Shown in pieces: positions 37,801 through 49,657 of a stretch of DNA of 64,000 nt. This DNA comes from Baylisascaris procyonis. Taxonomy: Eukaryota; Nematoda; Chromadorea; Rhabditida; Ascarididae. The stretch spans positions 2,080,501 through 2,144,500 of the forward strand of contig JAZARR010000179.1 in the NCBI GenBank assembly GCA_037389465.1, in the 5' to 3' direction. A program made the position numbers and the translations under genes. Positions within the stretch are counted from its first letter, which is position 1, and every line of letters starts with the position of its first letter. The notes below the pieces were generated by a model. The model was not told the origin of the DNA. It ran no database searches and worked only from the letters and a program-made list of their open reading frames with translations.

Positions 37801-40800
37801 AAACGTGTGTGCGTGAACATATTTGCATGCGTTTGTGTTATTTGTGTGCCCATGCGTAGGTGCATGTGCATGTGCACGTCTCTGCGTGCGGTGAGCGTTT
37901 GCGTGCTGTTTCATTATGTTCCTACGCCCTATGAGCTTCGCCTGTGCGCACGCATATGTAGATGTGGGCTTGTGCGCTTGTGTTTCTGCCCAGACCTGTT
38001 TTGTCATGGTGCGTGCGTATGCGTATTGTCCTGTATGTCTGTCTGTGTGCATGTGTGTTTTCTTGTTGCCACAGCTGTTTGCGTCATGTGGCAATAGGAG
38101 TTCTACCGTAACTAACTAAAATATGGAAAAATGAACTAGTAAGGAAATGGACTAATCGACTTTGAACTTTTCTTCTTAATTCAAAATGCAAATATTTTAT
38201 ATTCCGAAATAAATATTATTGATTCGATTCTAAATGAGGAAAACTAAGAAATTGATTACTACAATCTGCTGGAAATTTCCGCTTGCCGTTGATGCAATGA
38301 TATCTCAGGCGATATATCAATAAATAAAAATAGAGCAAGTGATAATAGTACTCGTGATTTATTAGGTGCCTCATCGGAGAGTATATGTTGACGTGAGATA
38401 ACACAAATGAGAAAATAAACGTGAACAGTGAGAACAATTAATTGTGGATAGGCGATTGGTAATGGAACCCAATCGTAATTACAAAGAATAGCCATATTGG
38501 TTCGAAATTGTTTGATTTCCTGAAAATGAAAATTTTTTTAATCCACTGAATGGTAATGTTTTATAATCCTCAATACCAGTTCGAAGGATGCAGCTTTAAT
38601 GCTGGATACTGTGTACGAAAGTGAATATTTGAAGAGAAAATTTAATGACTTTTTTATGCGGATTAAATCGCTTGAAGAGCGAATCCTATAGTAGAGGCAA
38701 GTTCAAACGTGCAACTGCAGTGAATGTTCACATCATCGAAGTAGAAAATGGATTCTTTTTCGAGATGAGGGAGAGGAGAGAAGGAAGAGGGGAAGAATAT
38801 GGATTGACAAAAAGGACTTCCCCGAAATGTTCCCTTAAAATCGTGAAAATGCAGCCTTTTCTAGAATACGTCTCTCTATCTCAATGAATAAGAGCCCCTT
38901 GATTTTAACATTAAGTAATGGCAACTATAATCGCAACATTCGATGTTTCCACTTAAAAGCAACGGTCGCGATGCAGTAATGCAGCACAAAACTTTTAATG
39001 AAATTATATCGTTGTTCTTACCTCGCCCACTTTCTCCAACAACCAATCACTAGCAATCGTTTGTTTTTGACGAGCTTCTTGACATAGAGCGAGCGCCCAT
39101 TGAAATGGTAACCAATATTTCGCATATCGATATTGAATCTTTTCATATTTTTCCTTCTCATGTTCCATCATAAATCCTAAAGAATAATCTATTGGATTTG
39201 GATTTGGGATAGAAAAGAAAATTCGAAACTTTAGTATTCTCTTCAGAAAAATGATGCCTTATGGGGGAAAAAATAATGAACTTTTCGGAAGGAATTTATC
39301 AGATAAGCGTTTATTCGGTCAAAAAACGAAGATTTTCCTCATAGTTACCTAAAGCTTTGAAAAATTTATTCGAAATTTGGAAAAATTTTGTTAACGTGAT
39401 TAGTGGAACAGTAAAACAAACTTGTATAAATCACATACAATCTTATAGTGGGATTTCCTCTTTCCCTTTTTCCATTTGCCGCCTTAATTCCGATTATATA
39501 TTCGTCGACCTCTCATTTGATTATAAGAGTGAATGATGAATGGAATAGGTTGGGATCGAATATTCAAGTTCATTTTACATAGTTGTAGAAGCTTAGCTGA
39601 GTCAAATCAGTGAAGAGGACACAATATTTCGAGATATTTTCGATAAAATAAACAGAAACATTTTATAACAAAATAGAACTTTTCCGAATATTGTTCGCCT
39701 CGTTTAATGCAGCCTTGAGTTAAGCATTAGGAGCATATAGTAGCTAGTATTTGGATGAGAACCACTATCAAATTACCTGCAGCAACAACAGCGTCAAGGT
39801 TGGGGAATCGACGGCGCACTCGCATGCTAATATCTCTAAAAACGAGTGCCTGTGACAACACACAATAGCGCACTATATTTCTTCGCATTTCGCGGGTCTC
39901 CTCATCTGAACCACGCACATATGCGGCGACCATTAGTGCGATACTGCAAATTCTGGAATGAATCCATCGACACTCGTGACGAAAAGATGACAAAAGAATT
40001 CGCCTATTATTTCCTATTTATTTGTTTCTCTCCGTTATCCTCCTCCACTCTCCCCAGCTGTCACATATCTTAACGATTTTCGGATTCAGTTGGAAGAGTG
40101 TAGTACAGCATCCGATGTTCTTAAAAAACCGCCACTTTTTCACCATTTCCAGTCATATATTTATCTTAACAGTCGCAAAACACCTGCATACAATACCAAT
40201 ACATGTCGGTTATTTTTATGAATCGCGGCTCCTTAAAATCTTTTCTACCCGAATTCGGCATCTCTACTGTTAATATTCGTTGCATATCATGACAGCTTAT
40301 GCTAATCTGTCCGCTGAATTCTTCTTTTTCAGATATCCTTTATCCTGTTTTGGTTGCCCTCCTGGACAATATCTTCCTAACTTGCACTAGCCCATCCGTA
40401 TCTACTTTTCCAATATTGCATTTCATCGGTGAACACCTTGAGGTTCGTTAATGAGCCGTTTTCCCCTCGTAATATGTCCCTATCAACCTTCCTTTCGCAT
40501 ATTGCACCTTCAAATGTTTTCCGCCATTCCTGCAAGGCTGTACTGCTATGAGCACAGTTATTGATTGGTCTTACTGTCTTACTGTCCATATGGAAGATTT
40601 GTTCTGTGAAATTTTCTTTCAGTTGTGTTAAGATTTTCAGTTTCTCATGCCATTAAGCTCTCAGATGAGGTGGCCTTCACTCAACGAGAGGCAACTAAAG
40701 TCATGTAGGCTCTCCTGTGCGCATGTAGTGAAATATGTCGCTAAACCTTAGCCCTACTCATGGTCATTGGATAGGAAAGAGATTTCTGGGATAATTAGGT

Positions 40801-42019
40801 GGATGGCAGTGGGAGCCTTCCTTCTTAAAAAAAAGGAGACATTATTCTCCATTTTTCTATTAGCAATAAAGAATGACCAATTGGTCAAAATTGGGGACGA
40901 GTGCAGTAAAGCAGTTCTTCAATCCAAGTTATTGCTCGTTGAATAAAACGCTGATTACAATACTGTCAACATCACACACACCTTGAAAATATTATGAAAT
41001 TATTACAACGAAAGGTAAAGGAACACACTTATCGATATATCCGATACTATCGAAGAATCGATTCCAACGGCGTAAAACCGATAATACAAAAAACCCAAGT
41101 AAAAAATCAAGTGGAATATAGTCGAGTTTTCCATCAATGAAATATACTAATTGCTCAAAAATTCTGAAACAATTTAGACGATTTCTATAGAAGAGATATA
41201 ATTTCGGCTAACGCTAATGAGGAATTGATAATAATAGCCAATATTCAAAAACATTTTATTTTACTATCAATTATGAGCCTTTCAATTGAAGTTAATTGTT
41301 TACAATCCATTAGCTGCAAAAAAGGACGTTTCGATTCGTTAAAATAAGAGAATTAAAGAGAAATCAGCAGAGTTGTTGTAAAAAAATGAAGCAACTTTTT
41401 AAACATCGAACGTTTTTAATACTTGTACAACTTTCTGTAGTTGTTACTAGTGGTGAAAAAACTGTTGATGGTTGTATTTTTGCTTGGAGGCAATTTAGAA
41501 TTACCTGAAATCAACAATACAATACTTCCAGGCTATTCGGTATGTTACCAATCCTCATGCCAAAAGTGGAAGGGGTTGCTACTGTAATGGAGGTGAGGGA
41601 TGGGGAGGAGATGGGAGAGAGCCATCAGTCCATGCCGGTTTGGAAAGCAATGATCGCTTAGAAAAGTTTGCATAGAAAAGTTCACCATCATTCATTTCAT
41701 CTATTGATTTAATCGCGAAACTCATTGACAAACTGATCTATATAGCTGAGGATCACAATCGAAAATCGAACATTTAAAATATTTTGAATGAAGTTTTCTA
41801 AAACTCAAAAAAGGCAAATATCTACAAATGTCACTCTGACCTTTTCTGTGATTTATTAAGACCAAACCGATACACTACAGATGTGAGGAAATAAAGTGTT
41901 AACCAAATCGCCAATTCAAATAGAACTGATTTCCAAACACTGCCTCTCCAACGGAATAAAAGCTTGAAGAGTGTCCATGGTCGTGATGTCGACACATCCA
42001 GATTATATTTGACGGTCAT
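34808..42019 (-). CDS. Bestrophin-family chloride channel, paralogue A (10 exons)
   Basis: Exons read on the minus strand: 42019-41841, 41163-41029, 39943-39777, 39176-39022, 38519-38352, 37481-37338, 36953-36799, 36316-36209, 35166-34964, 34863-34808; about 489 residues. Start ATG at 42019 gives the bestrophin N-terminus ([15 protein letters not shown], then RWRGS). Membrane segments are near residues 30-52, 74-95, 230-256 and 270-292. The pore neck [10 protein letters not shown] gives I76, F80 and F84, the same numbers as in BEST1. The calcium clasp [11 protein letters not shown] gives E300-D304, also identical. Position 205, the BEST1 aperture, is Trp. Known family role: calcium-activated anion channel, pentameric, plasma membrane. 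The phases of exons 1-7 join without a gap and match paralogue B. The exon 8 donor (36208) is the least certain site. The last exon is also uncertain: without splicing at 34963 the frame ends at a TGA at 34953 (474 residues). A 45-bp duplication sits at the exon 7 acceptor. Confidence 0.92.
35403..35693 (-). other. Open frame of 96 codons inside intron 8 of bestrophin A
   Basis: A minus-strand frame that includes [20 protein letters not shown]. It is GC-richer than its surroundings but matches nothing I know. It is not in the bestrophin frame. It lies in the same 32.7-35.7 kb stretch that holds the H2B relics, so it may be another gene fragment. Confidence 0.2.
36917..37006. repeat. 45-bp tandem duplication across the exon 7 acceptor of bestrophin A
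   Basis: Two adjacent copies (36917-36961 and 36962-37006) with one mismatch near the acceptor. Each copy holds a TTTTAG acceptor and the first twelve codons of exon 7 ([11 protein letters not shown] core). Reading from the distal copy (acceptor near 36998) runs in frame into ATG TTT TAG, so only the proximal acceptor (exon start 36953) yields a full protein. Paralogue B has one copy at this position. Confidence 0.9.
37570..38095. repeat. TG/CA- and CG-rich alternating purine-pyrimidine tract
   Basis: Over 500 bp of imperfect TGTG, TGCG, CATG and GTGC steps, filling most of intron 5 of bestrophin A. Strict purine-pyrimidine alternation over many stretches, with GC steps, is the composition known to favour left-handed Z-DNA. 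It also removes stop codons, so long meaningless open frames (up to 173 codons on plus, 113 on minus) cross it. Confidence 0.85.
40377..40652 (-). other. Open frame of 91 codons inside intron 2 of bestrophin A
   Basis: On the minus strand the frame is open from 40652 to a TAG at 40377. Its composition is more GC-rich and charged than the intron around it (for example [13 protein letters not shown] and MQYWKSRY). It is not bestrophin-like and I do not recognise it. It could be an inserted fragment of another gene's exon. Confidence 0.3.
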
Positions 42020-42032
42020 CCTAGAAGAATAA
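42020..42032 (-). promoter_or_regulatory. Acceptor-like site just before the bestrophin A start codon
   Basis: On the minus strand a pyrimidine-rich TATTCTTCTAG is followed by a single G and then the ATG at 42019. This is the form of a 3' splice site. It could accept a spliced leader or join to an untranslated upstream exon; the sequence does not decide which. Confidence 0.45.
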
Positions 42033-42925
42033 TATTGTTTTACCTAAGTAAAAGCAAACCTTAAAGCGAAACAAAAAAACACTCACATTCTCTCTATTGA
42101 AGAACATAAAAATATGCATCACTTTCACTTTAACTATTTTGAACTTTCATGGATTTTTTGCTAGGCCGTCTTATCGTTTAGTTTTATGGAATTTTTGTAC
42201 TATGATATACTAATGAACTAAATAATTTCGTAAATAATATGCACATATTGTACTCATATAAAACAATGTTTCGAGATTTATCTTGCAGAAATGATAGACA
42301 TTTCCTATTTATAATGGTCGATATGGTTTTGGAAACAAGGAAACCTGTTATGTCAGCACAATTTATTTCTCACTTAATAATCAAAAAGTTATTAGCTAAT
42401 GAACGTTATTTCTTCAATTTTCCATTCAAATATACAAAAGTTAGGATATTATTTAAAATACAAAATATGTAATCGCAAACAGGAAATATTCTAATGAAGC
42501 AAATATTAGGACAGCCGAATCGTATAAAGAATGAAACGAATAGATGCAAGCATCGACAAAGATTTGAAGTGTTCATCATACATTCTATAGTGTGATGTAT
42601 ACTGTTATGTGGCGATAGCAAAAGTGCAATGCGATGATGTTCATAACACCGCTGTTCGCTAGTAGAATCCTATATGTAATCCAAGAACATTAGAACACTA
42701 AAAAAAGGTTTCACTCAATAGCGGTTTCTCTCAAAAATTCTTTGTCACGTTTTTCATGACAAACATCTTTGCAGGGACAGCACTATCTTTCATTTGACCG
42801 CAGTAAGTCACTCTTTTTTTAGAATGAATTTTCTGCTCTTTCTGTTTCTCCGTTGTGCTCACTATTTGGATAAAGAAACATTTTGAATGTAGATTGTCTA
42901 ATGCATTTAAATTATTTTCTTTCAA

Positions 42926-42929
<4 letters not shown>

Positions 42930-42977
<48 letters not shown>
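42930..42977. repeat. TA microsatellite between the two bestrophin genes
   Basis: About 48 bp of pure TA. It lies upstream of the bestrophin A start codon by about 0.9 kb, in non-coding DNA. Confidence 0.95.
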
Positions 42978-42979
<2 letters not shown>

Positions 42980-44927
42980 CTACTGGTCATCTAGTCCAAA
43001 ATGAATTTATTTTATTTTATTATAATGGCCAATAAAATTGAGACGGATGTATTCACGCAGGTTTCAGTGATATCACTATAATCGAAAATGGAATTGCCTT
43101 AAAAAAAACAGATTTGCGAATGTAATAATTCATCTACCTCATAGAGCACGATCAGAGACAAAGAAACACGCTACCATTACGGGTATCTCTAATAGTTAGC
43201 CCTAGTGATGAAGGCGCACTGATCGTTCTTACAAACCACCGCGTTATCACGACTGGCACTAGCAGCTATTTCTGCCTGCTTGAGTGCAAACTATTCCTCT
43301 ATAAATCTTCTTTATTATTATTTTTGAGGTTTATTAAGCATGTTGAACTTTCAAATTTTCTCCTTTCAAGATACGTTACTTTTCCTCCTTTTGCATGTTG
43401 CTACAAAAAAATATTTAAATTACATTACCTCCATCACTTCTGTCTCTGTCTATGCGTTTGTATATGCGTATTTGTCTCTTCGACAGTTCAGCAACTCATG
43501 AATCACAACATATGGCTAAATGTTGTGGATATGATTCACTCACCTGGTGATCACTGATCCTTTTTCAGCCGAACTAATTTTAATTTTTAAAGTTCCATCG
43601 CTATTTAATTGTTTAAAAAAATTTTCAGTTCAGTTTTGATCTCAACAGCCAATCGAGTGCACTCTAAGAAGTAATTTTTAAGAGAGCTCATAAACAGACT
43701 TACAATGCAGTAGGCGGTTTACGTTGAAAAACGGATCACTGCTCTTTTTTTTCTTTTTTTTTTCATTTTTTTGGATACTGTGTGTTCAGCTGATATACTG
43801 AAATGAAATAGAAAATTGCGAATCGTATCGACGTTCTCGCTTCTCGAAAATGGTAGCGCAATTGTCAAAAATTATATCTGCTTTTGCAAAACAAAATGTT
43901 GAAGTCCTCGATCTTGTGTTATCCAAAAATTTTTCTTAGAAACTTACTGTAAATATAAGTAAGGAAATACCTATGCTATCTGCGTGAATACACGAATGGA
44001 ATTTCCTGCAGTGTTACTTTTTCTTCTATGTTTGCATTCAAAGGACACATTTAACGGCAATATTGCAACACCGTCATCACACACATCATCGCAGTAGTTA
44101 CAAAACGAATCTGACAAGGTTCGAATCTGTTGCAAAAAAATGTGTGTAACATATATCACTATGAAAGTGCCGTATATTTTTACACTCTACCCACTTGATT
44201 CGTCGCTGAATGAGATGGAAAAAATAGTATAAAATCTAGGACATTTGCGCCTAATATGGAGTGCTAGAATTACGCATCGCATTGTAAGATGGGAATAGCA
44301 AAACTAAAATAACTGATACAAAAATGACAAAAAGGTAATTTTTTTTAGGGGATATTCTGTAAATATCTAAAAATTGTGTTAAGCATTGATCGTTTTAAAG
44401 ATTACAAAAGCACAATTAAACATAGAAAAAATTTTTATATGGTCGCGAAGTTTGCATAAATAGAATTTTACGACAGCCAAACGAAGTTATGTTAAACGGA
44501 GGGGAGTTTGTATTTTTCACACACTTTCTCTCATTTCACTTCCCACTCAAATAAGCACGAGGTGAATGCTTTCTGGGCAATTCAACAAGAAATAACTGCA
44601 AGCTTTCTCAATGCATTTTAGCGAATACTTCCAAAATCTTATGGCATATTTGGAACATGGATGGCTATTTTCACGCCTCTACGGCGAGAGGCTTCTATTC
44701 CAAAACAGCATCCCTTCAAGGAGAGGCTATAAACAAGCAACTACGATAAATAGTCACATTGACCTTGCGGGTTTTTTGTCACTCATAACAAAGTTTTATA
44801 TAAATAAGTGAGCATTTTACAGCAAAATTTCACAAGAAAAAACAGCATCCAAACGGGAATAAACGTGCAACAAACGTTTACGTAAATAAGCCCGTAACAT
44901 ATAATTTGTATGCATACGTGATGGAAA

Positions 44928-44931
<4 letters not shown>

Positions 44932-44987
<56 letters not shown>
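44932..44987. repeat. TA microsatellite flanked by short direct repeats
   Basis: About 56 bp of TA. The 12-mer ATGCATACGTGA occurs on both sides, near 44911 and 45049, and several CACGTA-type words follow the array, so the flanks may come from a local duplication. Confidence 0.9.
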
Positions 44988-44989
<2 letters not shown>

Positions 44990-46442
44990 AAGACACGTAC
45001 GTGTAAAATTGGAATGTAAATAACACGTATAAGATACACGTATGGAAATATGCATACGTGAAACATATGTATTATGCGAATAATTCCACAAAATGGAATA
45101 AAGTCTAAAGTGCATGCTATAATAGATTCCTCGCCATGTTAGGTAAATATTTCTATGTTTTTCGTAGTTTCGAATTTCCTAGGGCTTCTTCTATGTCAGC
45201 GTAATTTATATCTTTCTACTGTATTCAAATAAATATTCACCGTTAGAGAATTATTTAAAGGGTATTTCGTTGGTTGTCACTTAAGAAATGGAATATTATT
45301 CTTTGTTTTTTGATATAATCTATTTCGACCGCCAATTTAAAGGCATTAGTGATAGAGACAATGCATAAAACAACACTTATATATATAACAATGTAATAAA
45401 TAAAATTTTTTTCTTCTGCAAAAATTTGATGAATTAGTGAATTAGATTAATTAGTGAAATTGCATAAACGTTAAAAAAAAAGTTTTTTCTTTATAAATAA
45501 TTTGTTTCATATAAATGAACTGCTTGATACAATATAAAAGCTATTATAGAAACATAAAAATACAATATATACGTTTGGTTAAGGCACTTAAAATACCTCA
45601 GCATATCAAAGTATAGGGATATAATAAATCATTTAATAAATAAGAATTATTACCCCCGAGCCATCAAAGATTCCTGAGGCTCAGGCATCTAAACAATGAT
45701 CAGTGATTGTTATCGCTATAATCAGCGACTGTCGCTGCTTCAGCCAAAATATGCGAAGGGCATTAGTGACCTTTACAATTGCAGAAAAAATTTACATATT
45801 AGCCAAGCGGATTGGCGCAGTGTGTGTTTTCAGTTGTACAAAATTTGAATATTCTGCACAAAATCTTTATGGACATTTGAATATTCAAATTTACATGATT
45901 TTCAACCCTCTGAAACTAGCTTATTTGATAAATAATGAAGAAAATAGGTCCTTGAGACTACCTTAAAGTGTCATATGCACTAAAACTTCCTTATTGTTTC
46001 TGCTGTTTGCAAAATTTGTAACTATTGGATAGAGAGAGACATCATATAGATATCTATGAGACAGGCGAACATAGCATATCTATTGTTTGCTGAGGTGTGA
46101 ATATGCAAAAAGCACGTAACGATAAGAAAATGCAAAAATTTGTATAAACTATTCAACGGTATCAATCCGAGTTTTCAATTTCTTTCAAATTCTTTGTTTA
46201 CAAGGTAAAATATTTCCGCGCTATTAAAACATTTTCCATTTAAAACTGAAAAAGCAGATATAAAAGATATATATATATATATGTTTGAATAATTGAGAAA
46301 ATGTATATGTTTGAATAATATTGAACTTAATAGTTGCAAATCAAAATCAGTGAAATTAAATTCTGAAACTGCTTTTAAAAAGTTATATAAGATGCAGAAA
46401 TTAATATCTAAGAAAATGAGCATTTTTCTTGCTTGATGCAAT

Positions 46443-46455
46443 TTTATTGTTTATT
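46443..46455 (-). terminator. Poly(A) signals at the end of bestrophin B
   Basis: Two AATAAA hexamers sit on the minus strand: one overlaps the TAA stop codon (46455-46450) and one follows a few bases later (46448-46443). Very short 3' UTRs are usual in nematodes, so the transcript probably ends within a few tens of bases below 46440. The position is seen in the sequence; its use is inferred. Confidence 0.5.
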
Positions 46456-49400
46456 TTGAAGAAGATTCTTCAACGTTAAGCGCTTCAGACGCTATATTGG
46501 TGCGTTTTGAAATATTATCAATTTGGGTGTTCTGTTTTGGATCCATATTATTTAGTATTGTCATAACGCTTGGCTTTGCCTGATCTTCTTGTTTCACAAC
46601 AGTATTACTCCTTGATGTGCTCTCTTCGCATTCCTCTTCAACATCCTCAAGTCTACGCGATGTCATATTTGGTGAGAGGTTTCCCGAACCATGAGATACA
46701 TGCCCATGAAATTCATGCCGACTTGGAAACGAAAATGTTGGTTCCTTCGTTGGCGCAGAAGATTCATCTAAAATTTGACATTATAAGAGATCACTGCAGA
46801 AACAATAACAGATAATCACTTCAATAGAAGCCAACCTCTTCAGTATCCTTCCTTCCTTTCGAAGATAAAATATTACAAACATGGACTCTTTGCTTGTACG
46901 ATATTTCAAAGCAATAAGCAGATTGTTCTAGAGCGAGAACATTAGGACACTATGAGCATGACCTTCGCTTTCCGCGTGCCATCGAATTCTAATACCTGTT
47001 ACAAGTTTCCACCTTACCGAGGAGGAGTACTGAAGTCAAGGGAAGAGGGACAACCGAACCTGGTAGAGGGAATGACTGTCTCTAGCCGCACAGTAGAATA
47101 AAACTCTGAAGGTGCAATGAACTTATGAATAATTTGTGCGAATAAGTGACCTGAAGCAAGGAATGTAATTGAAGGGAATATTGAAAACAAAGACAGGTTA
47201 TGTGAGTTCTTTTCTCCAAGAGTAACTGAATTTGAATTGAAGGATATCGCAATGGAACGTGCTTAATTTTTAACCTACGGTACATATGATTTGAATAGCA
47301 ATGCATTCCTTATTTATGCACTAATCATCATTGGCGTGTTATCTGCTAGATCTCAAAGAAATATTTCGGACTATAATGCCAGACATCAAAAACAAAATTA
47401 TTTCAGATTATATTAGCAGAAATGAAAGAAATATTTAACGATACATCGATGTCTAATGGATTATGTAAGCTCAGATAGCAATATGAATTATTGTCAAAAA
47501 AGCAAATCGAACCTCCAATAATGACACCTAGATTGGTATAAGCGCCTGATTCGTTTACGATAGCCTCCAATGCACTTGCCAAACTGCCTCTACGATAATT
47601 AGGGTGACTTGTTGTTCGACCAAGAGTACGCATATTTATATCATTTTGTGGTTTAAGGCTTTCTTCACTATCATCCGATGATAATGATGTAACAAAATGA
47701 ACTTGGTTATGACTCATTGACCTGAAATTAACAGATATATCGGCATCGATCTTACACTTGTTGCTAGTGACTTAGAACCTATATTGCTTTCTTTTTTCTG
47801 CATTTTTCATTGCTCTCTATCGAAAAAATTATTCCAAAAGTAGCTAAGAAACTATCGATAAAAAGAAAATTTCTCTTTTTATGTCTGTTGCTTGCAAAGA
47901 ATGTAAAATGATCCCAAAATATTTCTATTGTCGATCAATTATACAATTTAAAAAAAAAATCTTTTTTTGCAGCTTTTCAGTTCTCCCACTCAAATATATA
48001 GAAATATATCGACTGGAAGCAATGTGATTCTAAAATTCCGAGGTCACTTTAAATTGGCGTTTTTCGATTGTTATTCAGTCTGAATAAATTAAATCGAAAA
48101 ATTCCACCACCATCTTGTTGCTATTGGAATATTTCAACTATGCAAAAGTTGCTCATTTAATAAATATTACTCTATCCATATTACTCATACAAAACGTCAT
48201 AAAGAATTGTTATCTCATAGATTTTTGTCCAAGTGGAAAGAGTGGAAAGGAAATTTTGTTTGCTTGTTTCTCATTTATCAGACAGAAAAAGAAAAAAAAA
48301 ATGTGGGAAAGAAAAAATAAACCTAGGGAACTGATGTTTGATGCTTTTAAGCATATTCGATCCGAAGTGACCATCAGCTCTGAAAATTTCAAGAATATGA
48401 GCGTCCTATAACTTATAGACACTAATATTGTAGGCTATTAAAACTATCTCCATATAATAATCCACTGCCAATATTCATAGCATCGTTTCAAACGGCAAAT
48501 TCATTTAACTAGAAGCCAAATTGACCTATTAAAAGCGTCTTTCAGTCACCTAACAAAATGACACATCTATGCAGCTCAAATTTTAGTGCTATGTTTCTAA
48601 GCAAGCGATTGGAAGGCTTACCACAGGAAATCCAGGAAGCGTACTATAATGTCCATATCTGAGGCATCAAAAATATATAAATAATATTTTTATTTCTAGC
48701 TTACCCCGTGGCCATCTTCGAAGCGAATCGCTTTTGAAATGAACGACGAAAGAGTCCAAACGGATGTGATGAATGATTGAATTCGGCATCATGTGGTAAT
48801 GGTAGCATTTTGATTTCACGGTCATTCTCGGCGATTCTGAATTGTTATCGAGGAATCATTTCTCAATTATTTCGCTCGATAATATTATTCCGAAATTCAC
48901 ATAGCAAAAAATATAACAAATTATTTCAAATATTTTAACGAATTATTCGCTATGAAAGAGATAAAATAACGAAGAGATATTTGAATTATTTAGTTTATGA
49001 TAATAAATGCCGAAAATAAAGTATCGGGCGATATACATCTCTTCAGTCTTATTTCTAGATACTTCTGGCGTAAAAACCACTTTCTCTAGTGAAAACATCA
49101 CTTAGATACATTACTATCGGAGTTATAAAGGAGTCTAATTTATTTAATATTATTTTACCAATATTTCAAGTTTCAAAATGTCAGAATTTTTGTTTAATTT
49201 TGATTGGTTCATTAATTCGAAATACGAACTTGACATTCGCAGTTGAGCCCGTAATACCGCACATCGGTTGCTCATCATGTACGGATTCAAGAGTATACAA
49301 CGGTTCAATCTTATCATTCCAGAAGATATCTTTTTTCAATGATGGAGTCTCACCATAACCTTCATCAACTACAGTGAGACCGATCTGAAATGACACTTTC

Positions 49401-49618
49401 ATAGAGTATGAAACAATTCTATACTTAACATAAAGATGGAATAGAAGTGTTAAGCAACACTTTCAATGATGCGAAAAAAAATTTCAAAGAAATTTGTTTC
49501 CTTCTGTGATGTGACATAAAAATGCCTTCCTCAGTTTTGTCTACTGTTAAAATTTCTATCGTTATTCAATTAATAAATAAGTATGAGTGATTGACAATCA
49601 AGCACATAGGGAAAAATG

Positions 49619-49657
<39 letters not shown>

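Larger units (their letters stand above)
42033..46442. other. Intergenic region between the two bestrophin genes
   Basis: 4.4 kb with two TA arrays (42.93, 44.93 kb) and no recognisable exon. The promoter of bestrophin A and the 3' end of bestrophin B must lie here. No spliced-leader gene or bestrophin fragment was seen. Confidence 0.6.

Noticed and set aside
37536..37877. His/Thr-rich 113-codon minus-strand frame
   Set aside because: It is the reverse of the same purine-pyrimidine tract and has no protein signature.
37576..38097. 173-codon open frame on the plus strand, the longest in the window
   Set aside because: It lies wholly in the TG/CG-rich low-complexity tract inside intron 5 of bestrophin A. 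Overlapping long frames exist on the other strand as well. The Cys-Val-rich peptide is a composition artefact.
44783..45115. 110-codon minus-strand frame
   Set aside because: Same cause: Tyr-Ile repeats from a TA microsatellite.
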